NCBI RefSeq assembly: GCF_024362695.1
Contig: NC_065414.1
Coordinates: 4,853,501-4,917,500, forward strand
Length of the DNA stretch: 64,000 nt
Reading direction: 5' to 3'
Source of the DNA: Pectinophora gossypiella
Lineage: Eukaryota > Arthropoda > Insecta > Lepidoptera > Gelechiidae
A program made the position numbers and the translations under genes. The notes beneath the pieces were generated by a model. That model worked only from the letters and a program-made list of their open reading frames with translations, ran no database searches and was not told the DNA's origin. This document shows positions 58,901 through 64,000 of this stretch, piece after piece (position 1 is the stretch's first letter; the number at the start of each line of letters is the position of its first letter).

Positions 58901-61900
58901 TACTCGTTTATGTCACTCTAAAAAGCCAATTTATCATCTGAAATCGGAAAAGAATCTGTGTATCATGGATCAGAATACAAGCAAGTGCCGGTCAAGTCCC
59001 ACAGAGTGCCGCAACAATTGGATAGAATTGAATAACATAAATACATATCTTTATTATTGTTGCGAGAAGTGTGCACTTAGGATCATGTGCGAGAATCAAA
59101 TTACAGCAATGCAAATAGCCAACCATAAGGCCGGGGTCATAGCACTGGAACCCGACTGCGTCATCAAGGGGGAAGACTTTACAGTCTATTCACATAAACA
59201 AAGATATTCCGAAATGAAAACGACATCAAACATAGAAGCATATTATGAAATACCACCAATCAATTACATTATGAATTTTTCAGTACCAGAAATAAAGATT
59301 AACATTAGTGATCACAGCAAGTCTTTGCAACAAATCAAGGAGCAGATTGATGATATGAAGTCGCAAAATTTCCCTATCAACAGCATATCACATCACGACA
59401 TACACCAATATACAGCTATTTACGTCTTAATGTTTGGAAGCATATTGGGGTTAGTGATATACTTATACCGGTGCATCCGTCGTCGCCGGAGCACCAACCT
59501 ACAGTCGGTTACCGAGCCTCACCCCCGCTGTGAGCCCACACCAGTGCCCCGACAGTCGACGTCTCGTAGGGACGCAACAAATCATTCACCAAGGGGGCAC
59601 ATCGAGCTAACAAGTTTGACTAATATCTTTAGCAGTACAAAGAAGAAGGACAGAGCTACGTCACCTGATTTAAGAAGAACAGAGTTCAGTGACAGTATAA
59701 ATTGAATTTAATTTATGAGTACAGATAAGACATGAATTATAATTGAGTGAAATTTATAAGTTAGCATTAAGTATAATTTTTGTAAGCATTATCATTTTCA
59801 TCATTTCAGCATTTTCATCTCCCGACTCTCTCGCCCGGGAATATGTACGGTCTACAGCCGCACATTGCACTTTCAGCACTTTTGTCACGTTTTGTAATAA
59901 TTAGGTCATTACACGTCAGTCCGCATTTAGCAAGCATTCCGCGTGTACTCATATCACTCTATCATATAGCATTAATTACGTATCAATTATATTACTGTAC
60001 TTACGAATAAAAGGAACTATTTTAGTATCAGTGAGTTATCATTCATCTCTACAATCAACAAGCAGTAAAGTGTGTATGTGGCTAGCGGCCCATACAGTTC
60101 ATATATTTACCATACAGTACCTCTGCCCACCCCTTAGGGGTTACGGGCGTGATGCAATGTTATGTTGTGATGACAATCACGAGCGATAATTGCTGAGTAT
60201 ATTACTAAGATACAATCGACCTTAACTGTTCTCAACTCAGATGATTGATGTAATAGGTAAGTGTAACGATGTTATTGATCTATAAAGAATCATCATTAAG
60301 TATAATAAGATGCTTTAGTATTTGTCACCTGTAATTTAATCTGCTAAATTAAATAGGTAAGTAATCGTTTTTTCTGTAGCGATAACTTTTTACACTTCTT
60401 ATGTTATAAAAACGAAAGTTTATCATAAGCTGACGACTGTGTTCCAATTGGGGTAGTCACAGATACATGCTTCGCAAGATGAAATAAGTACCCACACCTC
60501 ACCGAGCTTTCTGTTAGACCAACGTGATAGATGATGCCTGGTGTATCGCCGTGTATAATGGTCGAGCCAACTGTTAGTGTTTTTTAAAGTAGGTATAAAG
60601 GTAGGTAGTTGTAGGTCAGCGTTGCCAGTTTTTTTTTTGCCAAGTCGGGATTTTGGAACTTTAACAGTGAAAAAAGCGGGATTCTTTCGTCGAAAGCGGG
60701 ACTTGGTAAGAAAAACGTATATAATAAAAAAAAAATATTTATCTTTTAATTTGTGTTCAAATTACGTTTACGTGACAATAGATAGCAAAAACATTCATAC
60801 AAAATGTATTTTAATAAAAATATGATATTTTTACTCAGATTTACCCTATTGTTAAATAGTTGAGTCTTATTCGTCGTCGAGTTATTCCCGAAAAGCGACA
60901 TTAAATTTTGATTTAAAAATTGGGACGTCCCGCCAGAATCGGGACGTCTGGCAACACTGGTGTAGGTGTAGGGGGGTGGGTGGGTGTCGTAGGTAGTAGG
61001 TAGGTATAGGGTAATAATGACTTACTGCAAAACATTGAAGTAAGAGACGAGATCGTTGGGCGGCGCGGTGGTCCAGTCAGCCTTGTACCCCATGAGCAGC
61101 ACGTTGGGCGCGAGCCTGCCCACGCCGCTGGCCTGCACCAGTGCGCGCGCGCCGAGCTCGAAGTTAAACCCCGACACGCTCGAGTAGAACGCCCTCACCT
61201 TCCGCTCGCGCAGCCACTCGTCGCAAGCGCGCGCTCGGGATGCTCGCTCCTTGTAGGAAAGCTTCGTCTGGGAATAAAGAACAAAGAAAGAATTATCAAA
61301 ATCGGTTCATAAACGACAAAGTTATCCCCGAACAAACAAAAAAAATATACGGTCGAATTGAGAACCTCCTTTTTTGAAGTCGGTAAAAAATTAATTGAAT
61401 GGAAGGTAATTAGTATAGAAAGGGTCTCGAGGCAACAGATTCAAACAACAACTACCATAGTAATACCTATCGATGTAATAGTAAGACGGTACAAAAAGAA
61501 AACCAAGCGCGAATTATATCGACGGCTTCGTAGATAGCATTCGCTGCGTTTATTGGTCAAAGCCCTTGATATAATTCGTGCCGCGCGCGACGCGTTTGTC
61601 TTGTAGACCCTGCTGGAAGTATATATACCTACCTGACCTACTTTAAGTTGATTAATTTTGATTAAGTAATTTTGAAGTGACTTATTGTAGATTTTCCGCA
61701 GATGGCATTAAACTACTTTGCCGGACAAATGGGGAACGCTGAAGGCTCTCACCCGGTACAACGTTTAAGACAACAGGCCTGAGGGTGCCCAGTTGGGCGC
61801 GAACCTCCGCTCAGGGCATCGTCTGAGAGGGAAAATATTTGAAAGAATTGATCGACCCTAGTGGGTGGATAGCGATAAGCGCTGATTGACTGAAATCGTC

Positions 61901-62337
61901 GATCACGCCGGCGGGGTCGGTATCGGGGTCCTACGTTGACCGCCGAAATTATAGGTAATAAGTAGATTCTTTTGTGGTTCGTCACTTCTATACAGGTTCT
62001 TACACAATAATAATTTATTTTAGTTTCTGTATCATGGTTTGTGTCAGCAATAAGATATTTTACTACTGTATTATTGTACTTATCTATGAAGACTTACGAG
62101 CGAGAAATTTGTATTGTGCACTTACCGGCGAGATATCCCCAACCATCATAAGAGAACCAGCTTTAGTGATGAGGTTCCCCAGGTCGACCAGCGCCGGGCG
62201 AGCCTGTGGTCTTCCTGTCAGTACCAGCAGCTGTGGCCAGTAGTTCTTCACGTGTTCGCCCGTGCGGGCTAGGTTGTGAGCACTGGAGAGCGCCGTCTTG
62301 TACATCTGGGCCTGTGTGCTGCTACCCCAGTTCACAT
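46814..62337 (-). CDS. SLC12-family Na-(K)-Cl cotransporter, C-terminal eight exons
   Basis: Eight minus-strand exons join in phase: 62337-62126, 61267-61026, 51224-51004, 50575-50400, 49800-49643, 49303-49161, 48491-48358, 46927-46814, giving about 466 residues of the cytoplasmic C-terminal domain. Diagnostic stretches in order: VNWGSSTQAQMY after the last membrane helix, 'HVKNYWPQLLVLTG', 'RPALVDL', 'IDVWWLYDDGGLTILMPYI', 'LLGKFRIDY' and the terminal 'LYMAWLEVLSRDLPPVLFVR' running to VLTFYS-stop, which is nearly invariant in NKCC/NCC proteins. The family moves Na, Cl and usually K into cells at the plasma membrane; the C-terminal domain mediates dimerisation and regulation. The transporter domain is beyond 64000. 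Which paralogue (NKCC or Ncc69-like) is not decided. Confidence 0.9.
47386..47558. repeat. PIF/Harbinger-like MITE, 173 bp
   Basis: Terminal inverted repeats gggcgttttcgcact / agtgcgaaaacgccc, flanked by tta on both sides (47383-47385, 47559-47561). A 3-bp TWA target duplication with GGG-starting termini is characteristic of PIF/Harbinger. No ORF, so non-autonomous. Confidence 0.7.
47783..47872. repeat. fold-back MITE family 1, copy 4 (one arm only)
   Basis: 'gttaggacatcgtaacgaaa' followed by 'gagttgacatcaagtggaat' equals one arm of the family. The second arm is missing; it runs into an AT dinucleotide-rich stretch (47876-47930). Confidence 0.6.
48034..48178 (+). repeat. SINE-like repeat family B, copy 2
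   Basis: Shares 'acgactacatcccaattggg' to 'accgagcttcctgttggacc' with 30852-30972 and 60427-60570. It abuts a fold-back element on its right. Confidence 0.65.
48172..48314. repeat. fold-back MITE, about 143 bp, near-palindromic
   Basis: Arms of about 38 bp: 'gcgggcttagcaccgtaagc' then acgcgactctttctcgcc, mirrored by 'gcttacggtgctaagcccgc' with one mismatch region. The centre contains gtctctttctgtgcagtact. It could fold into a long hairpin. Target duplication unclear. Confidence 0.7.
48358..48491 (-). CDS. SLC12 exon (penultimate)
   Basis: Encodes ECRINETEMLTLAGKTNRQL, RLRELLLENSKDARLVVMSL and PMPRK, matching the 'KT.RQIRL.ELL.EHS..A..IVMSLP..RK' region that precedes the terminal motif in NKCC. 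Donor AAAG|GTAATC; acceptor atttttcag on the minus strand. Confidence 0.92.
48733..48915. repeat. PIF/Harbinger-like MITE, 183 bp
   Basis: Imperfect long inverted termini (ggctgtgttttcattgacgc left; complement of gcgtccgtggaaacccggcc right), with 'gcggag' stems inside. taa flanks both ends (48730-48732 and 48916-48918), a TWA duplication as in PIF/Harbinger. No ORF. Confidence 0.65.
49161..49303 (-). CDS. SLC12 exon: FRIDY motif
   Basis: Encodes NMANLLGKFRIDYSSLTMVQ and DITEAPQDDTKKLFEDLTKK, corresponding to 'A.LLSKFRIDFS.I.VLGDI' of NKCC1. The methionine at the start of the open frame is internal; the exon begins one base earlier after ctgcag-type acceptor, completing an Asn codon. Confidence 0.92.
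49643..49800 (-). CDS. SLC12 exon: DVWWLYDDGGLT motif
   Basis: Encodes EAGTIDVWWLYDDGGLTILM, PYIISQRSAWAKCKLRIFAL and ANRRHEMELEER. 'TIDVWWL.DDGGLT.L.PY' is a signature of the family's C-terminal domain. Donor GGAA|GTAAGT. Confidence 0.95.
50044..50255 (-). repeat. LINE 3'-end fragment with TTGAATT-type tail, minus strand
   Basis: On the minus strand it ends in repeated 'gaattttgaattt' units (50050-50085) preceded by 'ctgaataaagatatttttga', a retroposon tail with an AATAAA-like signal. Its 5' side (50182-50252) resembles the 3' part of 61677-61790. Confidence 0.5.
50400..50575 (-). CDS. SLC12 exon with Lys/Glu-rich linker
   Basis: Encodes NLIGLTTSRSFTISECNSKE, KKKEKKPLDIARQIVYKTST and GIELSKDQLSQMTIFQRNQ. 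The 'F...Q' helix just before the VWWL exon matches the position of 'L.A.TQFQKKQGKN' in NKCC. The basic stretch is lineage-specific. Confidence 0.9.
50785..50890 (-). repeat. dispersed repeat fragment (LINE-related)
   Basis: 'accaaattgcatcaaaatca' followed by 'gtgaaagcgtaacagacaga' and 'cgcatttataata' is a recurrent insect repeat motif; boundaries and class are uncertain. Confidence 0.35.
51004..51224 (-). CDS. SLC12 exon: AILRVSGGLDYS and Ser-rich linker
   Basis: Completes a His codon and encodes AAFENRLAVAILRVSGGLDY, then a Ser/Asp-rich regulatory-looking linker. 'F...VAI.R...GLD' corresponds to 'FDIQYGVVVIRLKEGLDI' of NKCC1. Donor ACCA|GTAAGT. Confidence 0.92.
51291..51345 (+). repeat. 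SINE-like repeat family D, 5' fragment
   Basis: 'cttctgtcgtgtgggttgtg' and 'acaacctcatcaactct'. It lies between a 12-bp inverted pair (gctaacatgtaa at about 51280, complement at 51361-51372). Confidence 0.35.
51384..51610 (+). repeat. SINE family C, 5' part (host of the BEL insertion)
   Basis: tRNA-like head with B-box-like 'gggtttgaatccc' at about 51439-51451, then 'ctcgggctctaaaccactga', 'ggttttccaggatttgtgcc' and 'cataactggcgagaaatggg'. The SINE stops at the BEL left end and resumes after the right end (60102-60167), which shows it was there first. Confidence 0.65.
51606..51610. repeat. 5-bp target duplication of the BEL element (left)
   Basis: gttca here and at 60097-60101. Five bases is the usual duplication for BEL/Pao integrases. 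Confidence 0.85.
51611..51863 (+). repeat. BEL 5' LTR (253 bp)
   Basis: Starts TGTACGGTCTAC and ends GGCCCATACA; contains an aataaa signal at 51773-51778. Same length as the 3' LTR and apparently identical to it. Confidence 0.95.
51870..51887 (+). other. primer-binding site, fits tRNA-Tyr
   Basis: tggtccttcgagccggat, 6 bp after the LTR. Its complement reads as the 3' end of animal tRNA-Tyr (…TCCGGCTCGAAGGA plus CCA). The match is from memory of the fly tRNA-Tyr sequence. Confidence 0.7.
52149..59705 (+). CDS. BEL gag-pol-env polyprotein, 2518 residues
   Basis: ATG at 52149. In order: Gag with a DUF1759-like capsid region (about 255-420) and Cys/His zinc-binding segment (about 475-540: CPHCDEDH, CKNC, CRVCNGDH); aspartic protease with DQGS (Asp595); reverse transcriptase with YMDD at 994-997; RNase H-like region with 'GFCDASKKAYACVVY'; integrase with zinc site His1475, His1480, Cys1510, Cys1513 and catalytic Asp1545, Asp1611, Glu1664; a C-terminal DUF5641-type domain. 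The frame continues into an envelope-like part: hydrophobic segment about 1879-1898, cleavage site RPRTRR (1995-2000) followed by a Gly-rich fusion-peptide-like stretch, long helices, Cys-rich region, membrane anchor about 2424-2444 and a basic tail. The env layout resembles insect F-type fusion proteins. How env is released or expressed from one frame is open. Confidence 0.93.
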   Translation: MEEFIQKQYQLMQAMNQQLVNFKKDSAERKTPERIQKRVADLDNYWREYQTNHEQLSEHGDRGHRYFTDKSFEETKQFYTVTREHFMDYLTKEKQPSTPALRPPVLMFESTPKAGTSSNLSSDNDQTKTKQGTSILTLNLPKTANVGINSKTDEMMRKQRSNFKAFERTASTIDIEAIKEKWQYEDSLKALEARWLAVDSLHWELDSYLDEKDEQYETSYNTCELMYSGMKAKINTKMWSASHRETTTPRIEIPIFSGSYQHWTSFKDLFVETIHSNTSLSNAQKMQFLKSKVKGEAEKLIQHLAISTDNYATAWDILNHRFNNKKLIFSSHLSTLLSVPITQHLSSASVKKLHDTTKECLNAIKNLSVDISSWDPILVYLLSQKLDAETHNDYLDSLEEPRELPSIAQFLDFLESKFVSWESSRRKPELAKTNHQEQQTNKKHQTYKTFNTKQNMNYKTYSNSFTKSNQTSYKCPHCDEDHKLYWCKAFLELHPEAKRKAVTKYNLCKNCLYEHNKECYSEKRCRVCNGDHNTLLHDAYASTSKHMVPNVGSENRKGNNSHVSQEDLSETLLATALIKTKSFDGSLITLRALIDQGSQVSLITEKAAQMLQLPRERCKGVVFGVGAQGNNCKGVMHVACQAMQGDYTFNTDVYIMRNLINNLPNTSFKKPLSWTFLDNIALADPDFQISRPVDILLGAEVYSNIIQEGIIRHEKSQPVAQQTRLGWILCGNVQTLQCNVVINNIDELRKFWTTEDIVENSNMSQEDLECLQHYKNTTKRNEEGRYIVEIPFAQDFEAKLGTSKPMALAQFRQLERKFNKQQELAQAYKQFIQEYQSLNHMVECTSNATPSYYLPHHSVQRADSTTTALRVVFNASAKTSSGHTLNDLMKRGPNLQQDLMLLILQWRQYEYAYTADIEKMYRQILCSTEHQHYQRILWRSAPNQLLREYQLTTVTYGMKAAPFLAMMTLKQLAMDEGYKYSKSRAATALQEEFYMDDLVSGSFTLASAKQLQADLVHLLKSGGFNLRKWSSNSTQLLENVNTAVADQSAFDFKQAESTKTLGLKWHPKEDQFSFQLKVDTTTPVEKQTKRSLLSDISKIFDPLGWLSPITAKLKLLFKKVWLADINWDDQLPNDVRAEWEKIRADLQNINNIRIQRWYSSSEHDIIQLHGFCDASKKAYACVVYCKIGSKITLVAAKTRLVPENKKLTLPRLELSGAHLLSLLIKKIQQALAGHQIKVFGWSDSTAVLGWIQGDTNRWTPFVANRVKQIKEVMAADSWDYVKSADNPADCASRGITAEQLRSHPLWWTGPSFLPKFDEQNGADKQLYVTSQEVRKSKQSYVTVRETHEDDVIQLILSKHSSMTRAVRVLAWVLRFTQRHREHSSYLIATELATARHMLIKYVQHTKFMEEIDNLLSAKQIHNKSKILCLNPFLDKEGLLRVGGRLKHANINENMKHPIIIPRSSRLTDLIIDDAHRRSFHAGARITLSYIRQQYWILGGCRVVKSRLHTCTTCKKHKANKQQQIMGDLPESRVNPTRPFYHTGVDFTGYVDVKMNKGRGSKTSKGYIAVFVCMATKAVHFELVSDMSTAAFLSALKRMSSRRGKPHHIYSDNGKNFVGANRALQQELEHLQQIFNEEFHDEINMLGINWHFNCPAFPSAGGLWEASVKSLKHHLRRVVGEQKLTFEEYSTLLTQLEACLNSRPLCAISEDPDDIDYLTPSHFLNSGPILTILDTEEDERTRWHRLQKINQDIWKRWQSEYLAKLSARNKWQRPQENIRINDVVIIHEPNLPAGRWALGRVTELHPGVDGFVRVVTLKTKSGYIKRPVIKLAVLTTNPELAEEQASQNNKKINKNKQTKEEKQQRKEMQSKRSIRKKANFISTAISTIITFIVIITSVYATKPSYTMTEINKPIYFDRMSNMQFIRDEWKLIVYYDMNPYWEGSTTFDKYLKQINSICEKQQKQTLCNIILLQLRHSHDELEYYNNMLLSQHLEDRPRTRRGLIDGVGYVANSLFGVLDQRFADQYEKDIDLIRENQNHLAVLWKNQTSVVEAEYNLLKRTEEAIDRQHKIINQHLNTLAKATNDLSKSLQEQEIMTELALSTIIATNMLTKLKSIQDTLIDTITDIHHGMFNIHLLSPKQLRDQLNIISGQLARDLSLPIENIQIGVKQIYHLLKVKARITEQYLLFEIRIPLINRENYELYNLISIPQKVENGTITVEPVSDFIAINLHKDTYITMTSSDIQQCTKYDDYTRLCHSKKPIYHLKSEKNLCIMDQNTSKCRSSPTECRNNWIELNNINTYLYYCCEKCALRIMCENQITAMQIANHKAGVIALEPDCVIKGEDFTVYSHKQRYSEMKTTSNIEAYYEIPPINYIMNFSVPEIKINISDHSKSLQQIKEQIDDMKSQNFPINSISHHDIHQYTAIYVLMFGSILGLVIYLYRCIRRRRSTNLQSVTEPHPRCEPTPVPRQSTSRRDATNHSPRGHIELTSLTNIFSSTKKKDRATSPDLRRTEFSDSIN
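59844..60096 (+). repeat. BEL 3' LTR (253 bp)
   Basis: Reads the same as the 5' LTR throughout by eye. The bases just before it (ctcgcccgggaata) do not form a convincing polypurine tract. Confidence 0.95.
60097..60101. repeat. 5-bp target duplication of the BEL element (right)
   Basis: gttca, matching 51606-51610. Confidence 0.85.
60102..60167 (+). repeat. SINE family C, 3' part
   Basis: 'tacctctgcccaccccttag' and 'gttacgggcgtgatgcaatg' continue the SINE interrupted at 51610. The complementary order is seen in the 19541-19678 copy. Confidence 0.65.
60427..60570 (+). repeat. SINE-like repeat family B, copy 3
   Basis: 'acgactgtgttccaattggg' through 'gtacccacacctcaccgagc' and 'gaccaacgtgatag' to 'tataatggtcgagcca', as in 30852 and 48034. 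Confidence 0.65.
60617..60959. repeat. hAT-like MITE, 343 bp
   Basis: Termini CAGCGTTGCCAG and its near complement CTGGCAACACTG, typical of hAT ends. 8-bp flanks ttgtaggt (60609-60616) and gtgtaggt (60960-60967) differ by one base, fitting an 8-bp hAT target duplication. Sub-terminal 'gtcgggat' / 'atcgggac' blocks extend the symmetry. The short + strand ORF inside shows no transposase motif. Confidence 0.7.
61026..61267 (-). CDS. SLC12 exon: YKERASRARACDEWL to VSYFNVL
   Basis: Encodes TKLSYKERASRARACDEWLR, then VRAFYSSVSGFNFELGARAL and GVGRLAPNVLLMGYKADWTT. It matches 'FYAPV.[33 protein letters not shown]' of NKCC1. GC-rich. Donor TGCA|GTAAGT, acceptor tattcccag on the minus strand. Confidence 0.94.
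61283..61390 (-). repeat. dispersed LINE-related repeat fragment
   Basis: 'tcggttcataaacgacaaag' and 'gaattgagaacctccttttt' followed by 'gaagtcggtaaaaa' is a ubiquitous lepidopteran repeat end. It begins right beside the exon's acceptor. Confidence 0.5.
61507..61594. repeat. short fold-back element (about 90 bp)
   Basis: 'gcgcgaattatatcga' faces 'ttgatataattcgtgc' around a centre reading gatagcattcgctgcg, a centre also found near 29390-29410. Confidence 0.45.
61677..61940 (-). repeat. LINE 3'-region fragment, minus strand
   Basis: Minus-strand sequence 'cttatcgctatccacccact', 'attttccctctcagacgatg' and 'ggcctgttgtcttaaacgtt' is a recurrent lepidopteran LINE 3' region. Its right part resembles 50182-50252. 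Confidence 0.5.
62126..62337 (-). CDS. SLC12 exon: VNWGSSTQAQMY
   Basis: First C-terminal-domain exon in this window. It encodes VNWGSSTQAQMYKTALSSAH, then HVKNYWPQLLVLTGRPQARP and ALVDLGNLITKAGSLMMVGD. 'DVNWGSSTQA' marks the junction between the last membrane helix and the cytoplasmic domain. Donor TCGCCG|GTAAGT, acceptor gtcaccacag. The preceding exon is beyond the window. Confidence 0.95.
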
Positions 62338-62574
62338 CTGTGGTGACACATGATAAATATGTTAATAAGAGTACGAAGGATTACGAGTACATAAATTACG
62401 ACAAAATAGGATTACTTACATATTATGTCGTATTGTCAGGCCAAAGAAAATTACCTACTTACTTGTATGCAAGCAATCTTACATTATAAATAACAGTACT
62501 ATTTATGAGCTTTCATATCATATCGGCATTTGCTACCGCACCTACCTTGATGTACTTGGCCTATATTTTCTATA

Positions 62575-62809
62575 GGGTGTTAGTGACGTTGTAACGAAAA
62601 CTTTGAGGGATGATTCAGACCATGATTCTAAGTTGATATCAAGTGGAATTTTCCGTCGCAAAAGTATGGGACTGAAAATAATTTAAGAAACACTTAGTTT
62701 CAAGTTTGAAAAAATTTAAGTACATAAATTTTCCTATAGGAAAATCCACTTGATATCAACTCAGAATCAGGGTCTAAATCATCCCTTCAGTATACGTTAC
62801 GATGTCACC
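62575..62809. repeat. fold-back MITE family 1, copy 5
   Basis: Begins gggtgttagtgacgttgtaa and ends gttacgatgtcacctgt, with arms containing 'tgatatcaagtggaattttc' and complement. The right terminus is altered relative to copy 1. Confidence 0.65.
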
Positions 62810-62811
62810 TG

Positions 62812-64000
62812 TAAGTATATCTTTCAGCATAATATTCAAATCGGTTCAAAGCTGTTACTGCCCATTATTTTGCCATTTGTATATCTGTTATATATTAGGA
62901 AGGAAAAAGATGTAAAATGATGATGTTTGTATGTCTATAATGCCATCTACCAAACTGTAGAGTATATATATTCTTGGCTATTCATACTTTAACATAGGTA
63001 TACCTACCTAGTTTACCGACGTTAAAGCAAAAACATTTAATTTCGTGGTATTCCGTTCAACTTATTTATAATCGATATTATTTTGAACTCATAAACAATA
63101 ATTTCTCGCATCGCATCCTTGAGTTTGTAAGTAAATAAATTAATAATCATCGATGCGATGAAATCGGTGTTTTAAAAGATTACTTCGAATGCTTTTACGG
63201 TTTAGCGAAAATATTTTGTTTGTGATATAAATCAAGATTTTCAATTGCGTAGGTATGACTCATGGCGATATTCCCGGCATATGGAGGAAATCGGTATGAG
63301 TAGTCCTTACGTATGTCACGGTCCTAACAAGGCTTAGGCCTATTGTGATCGTGATTTTCGAATATTAAATTTCTAAAGTCAAGGCTGTATGGTCCTCAGA
63401 TCTTTGCCTGCCTTATATAAGGCGAATTTAAACAACAACCTAACGCGGGTGACTTTGCTAACTGAAGTAACTGACGTATCTGCAAGTTTTTCCTAAAATA
63501 ATTTGTGTCTTTTTTTGCAAAGGGTGCAAATCCGATTCGCTAACATTTTCAGATACGTCAGTTAGCGAAGTCATCGACGATAAGGCCCAGGTGTCTTTTA
63601 AAATCCAAAAACACAGTCTGGAAATGCGGGCCTTATGAGGACCAAGGCGCTAATCTCGAGAATAGCGGGTTTTTTGTCTAAGAGTATAAATTTACTTACT
63701 TAGTTTAAAAAAAATGAGCTTGTTTAAGCTCAATGCTTGATGGTTTCATCAAGCATTCCCAATAAAAATGACAATAACAAAACGGGCAATACAGACTTTC
63801 GCGTTCCTACTCATAAATCTTGTCGGCTCTGAGCGAAGCATGATGGAGTCGCTAGTGTTAGACTAATCGGGAAACGGGTTCATACACAAACAAGAGTGTA
63901 TGTGGAATCTAGTAATACGATCGAATATGAATGGCGTGATGCAATCCGTGGAGTGAGCTTGAGTCAACAGTGGCTATTCTCAGACACTTCAACTACCCGT
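62812..64000. other. SLC12 intron (right edge)
   Basis: No exon seen to the window edge. An inverted pair 'gactttgctaactga' plus 'actgacgtatctg' (63450-63484) faces its complement at 63550-63575, probably another degraded fold-back. Confidence 0.45.

Larger units (their letters stand above)
51611..60096 (+). mobile_element. intact BEL/Pao LTR retrotransposon with envelope-like module
   Basis: An 8486-bp element with two 253-bp LTRs (TG...CA), a target duplication, a primer-binding site and a single 2518-codon ORF with no stop or frameshift. The LTRs show no difference when read side by side, which implies a very recent insertion. It lies in the SLC12 intron between exons 61267-61026 and 51224-51004, on the opposite strand, and interrupts a family C SINE. 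No clear polypurine tract precedes the 3' LTR. With gag, pol and an env-like region it has the architecture of an insect endogenous retrovirus; infectivity is not shown by the sequence. Confidence 0.95.

Overview
The window looks like nuclear DNA of a lepidopteran, probably a moth. It is AT-rich, its two host genes are split into short exons by long introns, and the introns carry repeats of the kind common in butterflies and moths: tRNA-derived SINEs, RTE/Jockey-like LINE 3' ends and several fold-back MITE families. No bacterial-type gene order, CRISPR array or rRNA was seen. Family assignments come from reading the translations; no search was run. || Layout. Positions 1-27363 hold no exon I can support. 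They contain a LINE 3' end at the left edge, a CpG-rich block with a consensus splice donor (540-1026, possible first exon), a 5'-truncated Jockey-like LINE on the minus strand (7551-9236) with 15-bp target duplications, and scattered SINEs and fold-backs. Positions 27364-40160 (+) hold eleven phase-compatible exons of a Ptpmeg2/PTPN9-type protein tyrosine phosphatase: the end of the CRAL-TRIO lipid-binding domain, a linker, and a complete PTP domain with its catalytic residues; the N-terminal exons are not identified. Positions 40161-46813 are the tail-to-tail interval. It contains a 1.17-kb inverted repeat with nearly identical arms of about 473 bp and a stretch of apparently decayed coding DNA. 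Positions 46814-62337 (-) hold the last eight exons of an SLC12 Na-(K)-Cl cotransporter, covering the cytoplasmic C-terminal domain; the membrane domain lies beyond 64000. || The most striking object is a complete BEL/Pao LTR retrotransposon (51611-60096, +) in an intron of the SLC12 gene, antisense to it and inserted into an older SINE. It has LTRs of 253 bp with no difference seen by eye, a 5-bp target duplication (gttca), a primer site fitting tRNA-Tyr, and one uninterrupted 2518-codon ORF that runs gag-protease-RT-RNaseH-integrase straight into an envelope-like module (signal-like hydrophobic segment, dibasic cleavage site, C-terminal membrane anchor). It therefore has the organisation of an insect endogenous retrovirus and looks very young. 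|| The two host genes are unrelated in function (vesicle-associated phosphatase; ion cotransporter) and converge on the 6.65-kb interval. The introns also carry MITEs with clear target duplications: one hAT-like, two PIF/Harbinger-like, and one family (five copies) with long terminal inverted repeats.
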